A DNA stretch of 64,000 bases from JACRLW01 sp046349595 (GTDB lineage: Bacteria; Planctomycetota; UBA1135; UBA2386), in the NCBI GenBank assembly GCA_046349595.1, contig JAXMCA010000001.1, forward strand, positions 2,666,001 to 2,730,000. The letters run 5' to 3'. The notes beneath the pieces were generated by a model, which saw nothing but the letters and a program-made list of their open reading frames with translations, made no database searches and was not told the DNA's origin. The position numbers were made by a program, and so were the translations under genes. Shown here piece by piece: positions 1-8,933 of the stretch (position 1 is its first letter; every line of letters starts with the position of its first letter).

Positions 1-1
1 C

Positions 2-943
2 GGTCGCTTCCGCGACGTCACGGCGGCCCGCAACTGCCTCGAGGGCAACGGTCCGGGCGGGCCCCTGGTGTCCTGGTCGGCCTTCTTCACCGACGTCGAC
101 CTCGACTCGCTGATCGACCTCTACGTCAGCAACGGCTTCGTGCAGGCCGCGATGCCGAACGACCCCAACGCGCCGAGCCACCTGCTGCACAATCTCGGCG
201 TCAGCTTCGAGGTCGTTCCCGAGCCGAACATGCCGTGGGATCGTGGCGTCGGTCGCGGCGCGGTGTGCGGCGACATCGACATGGACGGCGACGAGGACAT
301 CATCCAGCTCGACAACCGTCAGCCGCTGCGCATCTTCCGCAACGACAGCGTCAACCAGAACCACGGCGCACAACTGCTGCTGCAGGGCACGCTGAGCAAC
401 CGCGACGCGATCGGCAGCAAGCTGGTCATCCGCTCGGCGCAGACCCAGACCATGCTCGAGTACCAGCGCGGCGGGTCGTACAGCTCGTGCAACGCGGCGC
501 CGATCCTGCGCGGCATCGCACGTGACCATCAGGTGGAGTCGGTCGACATCACCTGGCCGAGCGGCGTGCAGAGCACCGTCAACGGCCTGGCTGCCGACGC
601 GCGGGCCCAGATCCTCGAGCCCAAGGTCACCGTGGAGGGTCTCGGCGCCTACCTGCCGATCGGCACCGACTACCTGGCGCTCGACGTCACCGTGCAGAAC
701 CACACCGCCGTGGTCCAGACCACGCGCTTCACCGCGCGCGTGGTGATGGGCGAGCAGTACTTCGCGATGCCCGTCTACTACTTCCCCACCAACCTCGGTG
801 GCAGCGCACGGATCCACACCACCGTCTACTTGCCGTTGCCCGCCGCCGCGCTGCCGATCGCTGCGCAGATGGGGTTGTGGCTCGAGATCGGCACGCTCGA
901 TTCCGCGGGCGGTGTCGACCAGATGCAGAAGCCGCTGCGCTGA
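2..943 (+). CDS. CRTAC1/ASPIC-UnbV family repeat protein, C-terminal part
   Basis: The reading frame is open to the left edge of the window, so the true start lies outside; a GTG at 68 is inside the conserved sequence and is not believed to be the start. The visible part begins with a FRDVT motif, followed by VCBS/FG-GAP-like calcium-binding repeats (DVDLDSLIDLYVSNG, then DIDMDGDEDIIQLDNRQ). It then has an ASPIC/UnbV-type module around HGAQLLLQGTLSNRDAIGSKL through VESVDITWPSGVQ, and a final stretch of about 90 residues rich in beta-type sequence. Proteins of this family are secreted or surface exposed; their substrates are generally unknown. The stop at 941-943 directly abuts the stop of the convergent nhaD gene (TGATCA). 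The family call is firm; no function is inferred. Confidence 0.8.
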   Translation, partial: GRFRDVTAARNCLEGNGPGGPLVSWSAFFTDVDLDSLIDLYVSNGFVQAAMPNDPNAPSHLLHNLGVSFEVVPEPNMPWDRGVGRGAVCGDIDMDGDEDIIQLDNRQPLRIFRNDSVNQNHGAQLLLQGTLSNRDAIGSKLVIRSAQTQTMLEYQRGGSYSSCNAAPILRGIARDHQVESVDITWPSGVQSTVNGLAADARAQILEPKVTVEGLGAYLPIGTDYLALDVTVQNHTAVVQTTRFTARVVMGEQYFAMPVYYFPTNLGGSARIHTTVYLPLPAAALPIAAQMGLWLEIGTLDSAGGVDQMQKPLR

Positions 944-2275
944 TCAGGAAGCTCCCGCGCTCGCGAACCACGTGCGCTGGAGCACCTCGTGGCAGAGGAT
1001 CGAGCCGGCATAGCCGAGCGCGATCACCGGCGTCCACTTCAGGTGGCTCGCGAAGGTGTAGTGGCCGCGCGCGGTGCCCATCAGTGCGACACCCGCGGCC
1101 GAGCCCACCGAGAGCAGCGAGCCGCCGACGCCGGCGGTGAGCGTGACCAGCAACCAATCGCCGGTCCCCATCGCCGGGTCCATGCCGAGCACGGCGAACA
1201 TCACCGGCACGTTGTCGATCACCGACGACACCAGACCGACCGCGACGTTGGCCCACATCGGCCCCAGTCCACCGTAGACCTCCTGCGACGCCGCGTGCAG
1301 GTAGCCGAGCTCCTCGAGCCCTCCGACGCAGAGGATGACGCCGAAGAAGAACAGCATGGTGTCCCACTCGACCTCGGCGACGTTGCGCAGCACGTCGACA
1401 CTCACGCCGTCCTCGATCTCGCGCCCCTTGCGCTGCTCGAAGTAGCCGTAGGCGCAGTAGTAGCCGAGCCCGAGCATCATCCCGAGCGCGGGCGGGATGT
1501 GTAGGAAGGCGTGGAACAGCACCGCCGTGGCGATCGTCAGTCCGAACAGGACGAGCACACCGGCCCAACCGGGCGCGAGGTGCGATCCGCCGGTGACCGG
1601 TTGCGGGCGCTCCTTCGGCACGAAGAACGACATCAGGAACGCGGGCAAGACCCAGTTCACGATCGACGGCAGGAGGATCTCGAAGAACTGCCCGGTCTCG
1701 ACCTTGTGGTGCGCCCACACCATCAACGTGGTGATGTCGCCGAAGGGCGAGAAGGCACCGCCGGCGTTCGCCGCGACGACGATGTTCGCGCAGGCCGGCG
1801 CGATGAAGCGCACGTTGCCGCGCCCCACCGACACGGCGACCGAGCCGAGCACGAGCGCGGTCGTCATGTTGTCCGCGACCGGTGAGATCACGAACGACAG
1901 GAAGCCGGTGGCCCAGAACACCGCGCGGAGACCGAAGCCGCGCGACACCAGCCACGCGTTGAGCGCCTTGAAGACGTTGCGCTCCGCGATCGCGTTGATG
2001 TAGGTCATCGCGACCAGTAGGAAGAGGAAGATCTCCGCGAAGTCCGCGATGTGGAGCTTGACCCGTTCCTCCAACCCCGCATCGCCGTGCAACTGGCTCG
2101 CGGTGAGGATCCAGATCAGGCCCGCCGCGACCAGCACCGGCTTCGACTTGCGCAGGTGGATCACGTCCTCGAGGACCACCAGGAGGTAGGCGATGCAGAA
2201 GATCGCAAGCGCGAGGATCGAGAGCGGCGCGCCGATGTGACTGTCGTCGGTCGCGAGAGCGAGGAGTGCGGTCAA
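944..2275 (-). CDS. nhaD: NhaD-type Na+/H+ antiporter
   Basis: A 443-residue polytopic inner-membrane protein of the ArsB/NhaD ion-transporter superfamily, predicted to exchange cytoplasmic Na+ (or Li+) for H+. It shows the hallmark NhaD segments: a first helix near residues 15-40 (LAIFCIAYLLVVLEDVIHL), the DNMTTALVLGSV motif, and the SPFGDITTLMVW motif, with further helices to the C-terminus. The length fits the family. The open frame begins at a TTG with GAGAG upstream; a shorter start is possible. It is transcribed towards the ASPIC gene and away from the SDR gene, and looks monocistronic. It fits a marine or saline lifestyle, which is inference. Confidence 0.9.
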   Translation of the reverse strand: MTALLALATDDSHIGAPLSILALAIFCIAYLLVVLEDVIHLRKSKPVLVAAGLIWILTASQLHGDAGLEERVKLHIADFAEIFLFLLVAMTYINAIAERNVFKALNAWLVSRGFGLRAVFWATGFLSFVISPVADNMTTALVLGSVAVSVGRGNVRFIAPACANIVVAANAGGAFSPFGDITTLMVWAHHKVETGQFFEILLPSIVNWVLPAFLMSFFVPKERPQPVTGGSHLAPGWAGVLVLFGLTIATAVLFHAFLHIPPALGMMLGLGYYCAYGYFEQRKGREIEDGVSVDVLRNVAEVEWDTMLFFFGVILCVGGLEELGYLHAASQEVYGGLGPMWANVAVGLVSSVIDNVPVMFAVLGMDPAMGTGDWLLVTLTAGVGGSLLSVGSAAGVALMGTARGHYTFASHLKWTPVIALGYAGSILCHEVLQRTWFASAGAS

Positions 2276-2421
2276 CGAGGTTCTCTCGTGCGAGGGGGAG
2301 AGCCGGCTGCCGATGCGCAGCCGTCGGACCTGGGGCGCGACGATGATGGACGCTCGCGCCGTCGGTTCAATGCCCGAGGTCCGGAGTCGAAGACCGGTCC
2401 CGGCCCGGTAGCATCGCGACC

Positions 2422-3240
2422 ATGTCGCAGTTGTCGTTCTCGCTGCTCGGTCGGACCGCGCTGGTCACCGGCGGCGGTGGAGTGCTCGGCTCGGCGATGG
2501 CGCTCGCACTCGCGGCCGCAGGTGCGCGCGTCGCCGTCCTCGGCCGCGATGCTGCGAAACTCGCAGCCGCGACCGAACGCATCCGCGCAGCCGGCGGCCA
2601 GGCCCTGTCGATCCAGGGTGATGTCCTCGACCGAGGCTCGCTCCAGTCCGCAGCCGAGCGCATCGCCGCCGACCTCGGCCCGCTCGACGTGCTGGTCCAC
2701 GCCGCCGGCGGCAACCGGCCGGGCGCGACGGTGCTCCCCGACGGCAGCGTCTTCGACCTCGCCGAGTCCGAGTTCGACGCCGTCGTCGATCTCAACCTCA
2801 AGGGCACCCTGCTGCCGACCCTGGTGTTCGGGAGGTCGATGGCCGCACGCGGTCGCGGCAGCATCATCACCATCTCCTCGATGGCGGCAGTGCGCCCGCT
2901 GACCCGCGTCATCGGCTACGCCGCTGCCAAGGCCGCAGTGGACAACCTCACGCGATGGCTCGCGGTGGAACTCGCCCGCAAGCACGGATCGGGGCTGCGC
3001 GTCAACGCGATCGCACCCGGCTTCTTCGTCACCGAGCAGAATCGCGCGCTGCTGGTCGGCGCCGATGGCCGTCCGACTCCACGCGGTCAGAGCGTGCTCG
3101 ACCACACACCGCTGCGTCGCTTCGGCGAGCCGGACGATCTCGCCGGCGCCGTGGTCTGGCTCGCCTCGGATGCCTCGCGCTTCGTCACCGGCACGGTGAT
3201 CCCCATCGACGGCGGATTCGGCGCGTTCTCCGGCGTGTGA
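2422..3240 (+). CDS. SDR oxidoreductase, D-mannonate oxidoreductase-like
   Basis: A 272-residue classical short-chain dehydrogenase/reductase. The cofactor motif TGGGGVLG sits near residues 16-23, NAAG is present as VHAAGG, the catalytic Ser is in the SSM region near residue 152, and the YAAAK catalytic pair lies near residues 165-169. The C-terminal signatures NAIAPGFFVTEQNRALL, HTPLRRFGEPDDL and VIPIDGGFGAFSGV closely resemble the SDR-type fructuronate/mannonate oxidoreductases (UxuB/YjmF group). Those enzymes interconvert D-fructuronate and D-mannonate with NAD(H). No other hexuronate gene lies nearby, so the substrate is uncertain; gluconate or ketogulonate reduction is an alternative. 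The ATG at 2422 gives the normal N-terminus for the fold. Confidence 0.85.
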   Translation: MSQLSFSLLGRTALVTGGGGVLGSAMALALAAAGARVAVLGRDAAKLAAATERIRAAGGQALSIQGDVLDRGSLQSAAERIAADLGPLDVLVHAAGGNRPGATVLPDGSVFDLAESEFDAVVDLNLKGTLLPTLVFGRSMAARGRGSIITISSMAAVRPLTRVIGYAAAKAAVDNLTRWLAVELARKHGSGLRVNAIAPGFFVTEQNRALLVGADGRPTPRGQSVLDHTPLRRFGEPDDLAGAVVWLASDASRFVTGTVIPIDGGFGAFSGV

Positions 3241-3241
3241 G

Positions 3242-3314
3242 CACGCCCGGCAGGATTCGAACCTGCGACCGCCGGCTTAGAAGGCCGATGCTCTTCCGAC
3301 TGAGCTACGGGCGC
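3242..3314 (-). tRNA. tRNA-Arg (anticodon UCU)
   Basis: On the minus strand the 73 nt fold as a tRNA. The acceptor stem GCGCCCG pairs with CGGGCGT (one G-U pair). The D-arm begins TAGCTCAG, the anticodon stem TCGGC/GCCGG encloses loop CTTCTAA with anticodon TCT, and the T-arm contains GGTTCGAATCC. The discriminator base is G and CCA is not encoded. It decodes AGA/AGG, which are rare arginine codons in a genome this GC-rich. It lies one base past the stop of the convergent SDR gene. Confidence 0.95.
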
Positions 3315-3351
3315 GTGGCGGAAAGGATAGCGCGCGAGCCTCCCTGCGCAC

Positions 3352-5073
3352 TCAGTCGCGCGACGCGATCGCGGTCCGGATGCGCAGCGGTTGGTTCGCC
3401 TCGGGTCCGTCCAGCACGATCTGCGCGGTGTGACGCAGCCGCACGCCGTCCTGCATCGCAGCGACCTCGAGCGCGACCGAGCGACCGGCGAGACTCTCGA
3501 AGCGGAAGCGGCCATCCTCGTCGGTGAAGACCACCTGCGCGCGCGCACCCGACAGGGGCGTCGGCGGCAGCTCCTCCGCATCGGCCCCGCTGCACGACAC
3601 CGACACCCACGCGTTGCGCAGCGGCGCGCCCTCGGGCGTCTCCGCGCGACCCTCGAGCACCTTGCCGCAGTGCAGCGCGATCCGCAGGTCGTGATCGGAC
3701 CGGTCCGCATCGAGCGTGGCGGCGGCGGTGCCGCGACCATCCAGCACCGCGAGCAACGACACCCGGAGCGGCGGCACGCCGGCGAGGTCGAATCGACCGC
3801 CGGCATCGGTCCAGGTCGACGTCATGGGCCAGCCGTCGGCGATGCAGCACACGCGTGCGTGGCGCGCCGGGACCCCGCCGGGGTCGAGAATCTCGCCGCG
3901 GATGCGACGCCGCACCGGCGCGAGCACCTCGATGCCGCCCTCTCCGGTCCTCGCATCGCCGCGCGCCAGCGGAACGAACACGCCGTCGATGTGGATCCAG
4001 GCGTGCCAGACGCCGCGCTGCGGCGCGCCATCGAAGTGCACACTGCCGTCCGCTCCGACCTCGGTCTCGCTCACGAGCGGCAGTCCGAACTCCGTCTGAC
4101 GCGAAGCGACCGCGAGCAGCACGCGATGACCCGCGAAGCGCGGGTCGAGCTTCGCGATCCGCTGCGGTGACACCGGGGTGAGCGCCACGGTCGTGCGATT
4201 CTCGCGCCCGATCTGCGCACCGGGCACCGCTTCGAGCGGTGCGAATCCCGGCGCGGAGATCCACAGTTGCCCACCGAGGTACGGGGAGACGGCGCGACCC
4301 TCGGCATCTGTCGTGACACGGCGGCGCGGCAGGCCGCAGTCGAGCACCGTGGCTCCGGCGATGGCGTGTCCGTCGGTTGCGCTGCGCACCTCGACGACCA
4401 CGCGCTGCGCCGGATCTCCGAGCTTCAGCAGGCTCTGTGCCGCGTCGGACTGCGGCCGCATCCGCACCGGCCGCCCCGAGCAGTTCCCGTCCGCGGACTC
4501 GGCACACAGCCCCGGGAGCGCGAACCAGACCGGCCCCTGCAGGTAGCCGTGCTCGAAGCGCAGGTCGAAACGGCCCTCGTCGTCGCACTGCGTCTCGCGC
4601 CACAACGGCGGCATCCCGTAGGCGCCGAGCCGCACCGTCATCGAGGCGTCGGCCGGCAGCAGGATCACACGGCAGGTAGCGACCGGTCGTTCCTGCTCGT
4701 CGACGACCCGACCGCGGAAGTGGTAGGCCGGCGCGAGCGTCAGCCGGGTGAAGTCGCCGGGCAGCAGCGGGAAGGTCTCGGCAGACGCGTCGTCACCGCG
4801 GCGCGCGAACACGGCACAGGGGGCCGAAGAGCGCGCCTCGAAACGGAACCGACCGCGAGCATCGCTGCGCAGCAGGGCTTCCTCGCCGCCGCCACCGTCG
4901 AGCGACCAACCCTGGACGCCGGGAAGTTCGGGGTGAGCCCGCCAACGCACCACCACCTCGGCGCCGGCGACCGGAGCACCCGCGGCGTCGAGCACCACGC
5001 CGCCGATCGACGGCACCGGTCCCTGCGCAGGCAGGGACACGGCCGAGATCAGGACGAAGGCGAGGGCGCGCAC
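3352..5073 (-). CDS. Secreted protein with about five carboxypeptidase-regulatory-like domains
   Basis: A 573-residue protein starting at GTG 5073 with an N-terminal signal peptide (RALAFVLISAVSLPAQ). The rest is a chain of beta-sandwich repeats of the carboxypeptidase D regulatory-like type. Their first strands are recognisable as GGVVLDAAGAPVAGAEVVV, RGRVVDEQERPVATCRVIL, VEVRSATDGHAIAGATVL, RGEILDPGGVPARHARVCC and EGRAETPEGAPLRNAWVSV. No catalytic domain is visible. Proteins of this kind are common in planctomycetes and are thought to be periplasmic or surface structural or binding proteins; the ligand is unknown. It is downstream of rpmB on the same strand but separated by 67 bp. Confidence 0.75.
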   Translation of the reverse strand: MRALAFVLISAVSLPAQGPVPSIGGVVLDAAGAPVAGAEVVVRWRAHPELPGVQGWSLDGGGGEEALLRSDARGRFRFEARSSAPCAVFARRGDDASAETFPLLPGDFTRLTLAPAYHFRGRVVDEQERPVATCRVILLPADASMTVRLGAYGMPPLWRETQCDDEGRFDLRFEHGYLQGPVWFALPGLCAESADGNCSGRPVRMRPQSDAAQSLLKLGDPAQRVVVEVRSATDGHAIAGATVLDCGLPRRRVTTDAEGRAVSPYLGGQLWISAPGFAPLEAVPGAQIGRENRTTVALTPVSPQRIAKLDPRFAGHRVLLAVASRQTEFGLPLVSETEVGADGSVHFDGAPQRGVWHAWIHIDGVFVPLARGDARTGEGGIEVLAPVRRRIRGEILDPGGVPARHARVCCIADGWPMTSTWTDAGGRFDLAGVPPLRVSLLAVLDGRGTAAATLDADRSDHDLRIALHCGKVLEGRAETPEGAPLRNAWVSVSCSGADAEELPPTPLSGARAQVVFTDEDGRFRFESLAGRSVALEVAAMQDGVRLRHTAQIVLDGPEANQPLRIRTAIASRD

Positions 5074-5140
5074 CGCGGCATCATCACGGCGCGGGCTGCG
5101 AGAAGGAGCCCGTCGCCACGACCGGCGGGAAGGACCGGCC

Positions 5141-5455
5141 TCAGGCCTGCTTCTGCGCGCGCGAGTGCGCGGAGTTGCGACCGCGCAGAGCGCGGACCAG
5201 CGGGATGCGCACGGTCTTGCCGCCCTTCTGGACCGTCACGAAGCCGCTCTTGATGACCTTCGCGCAGACCTTCATGCGGAGCACGCCACCCTCGGGGGTG
5301 AGGACGCGCACCTTGTGCAGGTTCGGCTTGAACTTGCGCTTCGCGCGACCGGTCACGCGACGACCGACGCCGCCGTCCTTCTTGGCGAGACCGCGGCGAG
5401 CGACGGAGTTGCCCACGCGGGTGCGGCGACCGGTGACCTCACAGACTCTGGACAT
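5141..5455 (-). CDS. rpmB: 50S ribosomal protein bL28, extended
   Basis: A 104-residue protein with the bL28 signature: MSRVCEVTGRRTRVGNSVA at the N-terminus, then KRKFKPNLHKVRV and a basic core. It binds 23S rRNA in the large subunit. Typical bL28 is about 60-80 residues. Here the central VLTPEGGVLRMKVCAKVIKSG region is normal, and a C-terminal arginine/alanine-rich tail (RALRGRNSAHSRAQKQA) adds length. It is encoded alone, 104 bp after pyrC on the same strand. A GGCCTGAGGCC palindrome overlaps the stop codon, but there is no T-run, so I do not call a terminator. Confidence 0.93.
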   Translation of the reverse strand: MSRVCEVTGRRTRVGNSVARRGLAKKDGGVGRRVTGRAKRKFKPNLHKVRVLTPEGGVLRMKVCAKVIKSGFVTVQKGGKTVRIPLVRALRGRNSAHSRAQKQA

Positions 5456-5559
5456 GGCAGCTCTTCGGGCTCGAACTTGCGGCTAGGAGGGCGGGGCAAG
5501 ATAGCGTGCGGCCGCGCCAAGGCAAGACGCCGCTCGCCGCCGTCGGCGCCTGCTCGGGC

Positions 5560-6903
5560 TCAGTCGAAGCGGAGCGGCGCCCCCCACGGGGCACCGACCG
5601 GCGCCGCATCCCGGTAGGTCACCTCCCCGCGCAGGACGGTGCAGACCGGCCAGCCGGCCAGTTCGACCCCGGCGAAGGGGCTCCAGCCGACCTTCGAGCG
5701 GAGCTCGCCCAGCGGCAGGGGTCCCCGGCGGTCGGGGTCGACCAGGACCAGGTCACCGTCGGTCCCCGGTTCGAGCGCTCCCTTTCCGGCGATGCGGTAG
5801 ACCCCGATCGGTCCGGTGCACAGCAGGCGCACGATGTCGGTGAGGCCGAGCCAGCCGTCGCGCACGGCGGTGAGCAGCAGGGCGAGTGAGGTCTGCACAC
5901 CGGGGATCCCACTCGGGGTATCGGGGTAGGACCGCGCCTTCTCCTCCTTGGTGTGCGGCGCGTGGTCGCTGCCGATGCAGGACACGACGCCGTCGGCGAC
6001 CGCCTGGCGCAGCGCGTCCTGGTGGCGCCGGTCGCGAACCGGCGGGTTCATCTGCGCGTGCGAACCGTGGACGTCGTAGCACTCGGGAGCGGCGAGGAAG
6101 AGGTGGTTCGGCGTGACCTCGACGGTCACCAACTCGCCGAGCCGGCGCGCGCGGAGCAGCTCCATCTCCTCCGCGGTCGACACGTGCAGGACGTGCACGC
6201 GCCGCTGCGTGCGCTCTGCGAGGTCGAGCAGACGTCGCGTGGCGCGGACCGCGGTCTCGACGTCGCGCACCTCGGGATGTATGCGCACCGAAGCGGTGCC
6301 GCCCTGTGCCAGCGCCTTGCGATCACGAAGGCGTGGCTCGTCCTCGGCGTGCACCGCGACGCGGCGACGACCGGAGCGCAGCACGCGCTCGAGGGTGTTG
6401 TCGTCCTCGACCAGCAGATCGCCGGTGGACGAGCCCATGAACACCTTCACACCCGCGCAGCCGGGCAGTCCCTCCCACTCGCCCAGGCGATCGGCGTTCT
6501 CCGCGGTCGCGCCGAGGAAGAAGGCGTGGTCGGCACGACAACGTCCGCCGGCGCGCCGCAGCTTGTCGACGAGACGCATCGGGTCGGTGGTCGCCGGTTT
6601 GGTGTTCGGCATCTCGCAGAAGGCGGTGATCCCTCCCGCGATGGCCGCGAGCGCACCCGACTCGAGGTCCTCCTTGTATTCGAGGCCGGGCTCGCGGAAG
6701 TGCACCTGCGTGTCGATCAGCCCGGGGAACACCAGCTTGCCGCGCGCATCCAGCACGGGGCACCCGAGCGGTGCATCGACACGGCGCGCGACCTGCTGCG
6801 TCCGTCCACCGAGCACCAGCACGTCGGCGGGCTCCACGCGATCGGCGCGCACCACCGTGCCCCCGCGCACCCATAGATCACCTCGCGGCAAGGGCGTGCT
6901 CAT
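5560..6903 (-). CDS. pyrC: Dihydroorotase (class I)
   Basis: A 447-residue amidohydrolase that should cyclise carbamoyl-aspartate to dihydroorotate in pyrimidine synthesis. The beta-strand-1 metal motif reads IDTQVHFREPG, so the first position of the usual HxH is Gln, as I recall for the Bacteroidetes-like dihydroorotase subgroup. The expected remaining metal and substrate residues are present: the carboxylated-Lys motif VKVFMGSSTG, HAEDE, VLHVSTAEE and GSDHAPH. MPNTKP is a further dihydroorotase-specific motif. The ATG overlaps the stop of lgt by 4 bp (ATGA), so the two are translationally coupled. Confidence 0.93.
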   Translation of the reverse strand: MSTPLPRGDLWVRGGTVVRADRVEPADVLVLGGRTQQVARRVDAPLGCPVLDARGKLVFPGLIDTQVHFREPGLEYKEDLESGALAAIAGGITAFCEMPNTKPATTDPMRLVDKLRRAGGRCRADHAFFLGATAENADRLGEWEGLPGCAGVKVFMGSSTGDLLVEDDNTLERVLRSGRRRVAVHAEDEPRLRDRKALAQGGTASVRIHPEVRDVETAVRATRRLLDLAERTQRRVHVLHVSTAEEMELLRARRLGELVTVEVTPNHLFLAAPECYDVHGSHAQMNPPVRDRRHQDALRQAVADGVVSCIGSDHAPHTKEEKARSYPDTPSGIPGVQTSLALLLTAVRDGWLGLTDIVRLLCTGPIGVYRIAGKGALEPGTDGDLVLVDPDRRGPLPLGELRSKVGWSPFAGVELAGWPVCTVLRGEVTYRDAAPVGAPWGAPLRFD

Positions 6904-7946
6904 GCCGCGACCTCCGCGTCCGCGCGCTGGTCACGCGCGTGCCGCAGCCCATGCACGAGCATCCACGCTCCGAGCAGGAACATCCCGGCGCAGAGCGTCT
7001 GCCCCATGGTGAGTCCGAGGAGCACGGTGCCGAGATCATCGCCTTCCTTGCGGAACTGACGATCGGGCTGGCGGAAGTTCTCCAGTGCGAAGCGCACGAC
7101 CGCGTAGCAGCACAGGAACACGCCGCCGTAGGCGAATCGACCGAGCGGTCGCCGTCGCGTCAGCAGCCAGACGACGAGCAGCACCAGCCCGGTGAACAGG
7201 CCCTCACCGGCCGCCTCGAAGAGCTGGGACGGATAGCGATAGTCGACCTGCGACTGGACCTTCGACCAGTCGAGGGCCTCCTGCAGGAAGTTCCAGTCGC
7301 CGCCGTTCGGCGCCTTCTCGGGGAGAAGGGCCACCAGATCCGTGAAGGGCTTCTTGCCGTAGGCGACCAGCACACCGAGTTCCTCGGCGCGCTTGCCGCC
7401 GTATTCGCGCAGCAGGTCGAGGTGCATGAGTCGCTCGGCCTTCTCGTCGGTCGGGAAGCGCATCGCGCAGAACGAGGTCGCCTCGGTCACCCGTCCGTAG
7501 AGCTCGCCATTGATGAAGTTCGCACAGCGCACCGCGAAGATGCCCGGCGTCACCGCCAGCGCCGCCGAGTCGAACACGCGACCGATCGGCACCCTGTGCT
7601 TGCGCGCGAACAGAGCCACCGCGGTCATGACACCGATCAGCCCGCCGTGGAAGGACAGGCCGCCCTCCCACACGCGGACGAGCTTGGTCGGATCCGACAT
7701 CGCGTGGTCGTAGAACAACGCGTAGCCGAGCCGTCCGCCGAGGATGGTGCCGAGCACGCAGTAGACGATCAGATCGCCGACCGCGCCCGGATCGATGGCG
7801 AGGAAGCGGCGACGAGCCAGACGCGTGAAGATGTGATGGGCCGCAGCGAAGCCGACGATGTACATCAGCCCGTACCAGCGGATGTCGATGGGACCCGGCA
7901 GATCGATCAGGACCGGATCCCAGGCGGGGAACTGCAGTGGGCTCAT
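6900..7946 (-). CDS. lgt: Prolipoprotein diacylglyceryl transferase
   Basis: A 348-residue inner-membrane enzyme that transfers diacylglycerol from phosphatidylglycerol to the lipobox cysteine of prolipoproteins. The ATG at 7946 is chosen because MSPLQFPAWDPVLIDL begins the family; the upstream in-frame extension is Arg-rich and overlaps the divergent gene. Signatures are IRWYGLMYIVGF, GGRLGYALFYD, the catalytic-region motif SFHGGLIG, RCANFINGELYGR, and a C-terminal helix ending LTMGQTLCAGMFLLGAW. Between NGELYGR and the YPSQLFEA motif there is an extra insertion of about 65 mostly hydrophilic residues. Its many lipoprotein clients in this window include the TssJ-like protein and several repeat proteins. 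It is coupled to pyrC. Confidence 0.95.
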   Translation of the reverse strand: MSPLQFPAWDPVLIDLPGPIDIRWYGLMYIVGFAAAHHIFTRLARRRFLAIDPGAVGDLIVYCVLGTILGGRLGYALFYDHAMSDPTKLVRVWEGGLSFHGGLIGVMTAVALFARKHRVPIGRVFDSAALAVTPGIFAVRCANFINGELYGRVTEATSFCAMRFPTDEKAERLMHLDLLREYGGKRAEELGVLVAYGKKPFTDLVALLPEKAPNGGDWNFLQEALDWSKVQSQVDYRYPSQLFEAAGEGLFTGLVLLVVWLLTRRRPLGRFAYGGVFLCCYAVVRFALENFRQPDRQFRKEGDDLGTVLLGLTMGQTLCAGMFLLGAWMLVHGLRHARDQRADAEVAA

Positions 7947-7996
7947 CGGTTCCCGACAGTACTGCACGGCCCGCGCAACGCTACGCTCCGGAACCG

Positions 7997-8866
7997 ATGC
8001 TCGAACTGCACGACCTCTGCGCGAAGGCGGCGCCTGCCGCCGGGATCGAGTGGCTCGACGCCGCGGTGCACACGCTGCGCGCCGATCCGACCCGTCTCCC
8101 TGCGACGTTCCCGCAGCTCCCACGGCGCCTCGGCCGTGAGTATCTCAGCACCGGCGAACGCCGCGCTTCCGACGACGTGCTCGTCGACACCGGCGCCTGG
8201 CGCGCCTGTGACGCGGGCGCGCTGACGCTCCTCCACACCCTCTTTGCGCCGCACGCCACGCAGGTCGACGCCGGAGCGGTGCTCTGCGACCTTTGTGATC
8301 GCGGCGATCTCGAGGAGCGGACCATGGTGCTCCGCTCCCTGAGCTGCCTGCCGATCGGCCCCCACACCGGCCGCCTGCTCCGCGACGTGCAACGCACCAA
8401 CCAGCTCGTGCACTTCGCGGCGGCGGCGCTCGACAGCAACCTCTGCGTGCGCGCGCTCCGCGCGCCCGACAGCGGTTTCACGCAAGAGGACTTCGACCGG
8501 TTGATCCTGAAGATCGCCTTCGTCGACCTGCCGCTGGCGAGGGTCTTCGACGCCGAATCCTGCGCCTCGCCCGAGCTGACGCGCATGCTGATGGGTCTCG
8601 CCACCGAACGGGAGGCGGCCGGACGCAAGGTCTGGCACGACACCAACCGCATGATCGCCCATGCACCGATCGACGGAACCGAGGCCCGACTGATCGGAGG
8701 CCTCGAGTGCGGCGACGACGCACACCGCCTCGCGGCCGCGGAAGGCGTCTCCGCGCTCGGCCGCAGGGACCTCGCGCGCTATGTCGCACAGCGGCTGCCC
8801 CGCGAGGAATCGCCGCGGATCCGGGCCGCGCTCGAGCGCGCCGCGGATGCGCTCGGCGGCGCGTGA
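7997..8866 (+). CDS. eboA: EboA-like protein
   Basis: A 289-residue soluble protein resembling EboA, the first product of the ebo cluster. That cluster is linked elsewhere to trafficking of scytonemin-like and other prenylated or aromatic precursors to the periplasm. It is alpha-helical, with HEAT-like segments (EERTMVLRSLSCLPIGP, AAAALDSNLCVRALRAP) and the DFDRLILKIAFVDLPLARV stretch that I associate with EboA. The ATG at 7997 (MLELHDLCAKAA) is preferred over an upstream GTG whose leader would overlap the divergent lgt start. eboB follows 67 bp downstream; eboC-F are not in the window. The biochemical role of EboA is not known. Confidence 0.75.
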   Translation: MLELHDLCAKAAPAAGIEWLDAAVHTLRADPTRLPATFPQLPRRLGREYLSTGERRASDDVLVDTGAWRACDAGALTLLHTLFAPHATQVDAGAVLCDLCDRGDLEERTMVLRSLSCLPIGPHTGRLLRDVQRTNQLVHFAAAALDSNLCVRALRAPDSGFTQEDFDRLILKIAFVDLPLARVFDAESCASPELTRMLMGLATEREAAGRKVWHDTNRMIAHAPIDGTEARLIGGLECGDDAHRLAAAEGVSALGRRDLARYVAQRLPREESPRIRAALERAADALGGA

Positions 8867-8933
8867 ACGCGCGGGGACGGTGCTGCGTCGTGCGCGGTCA
8901 CGCGGCTATGCTGCCGCGCTTCGGATCGACGTC

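Noticed and set aside
5130..5150. GGCCTGAGGCC palindrome at the rpmB stop as a terminator
   Set aside because: The stem is only 4 bp with a 3-nt loop and no T-run follows in the transcription direction.
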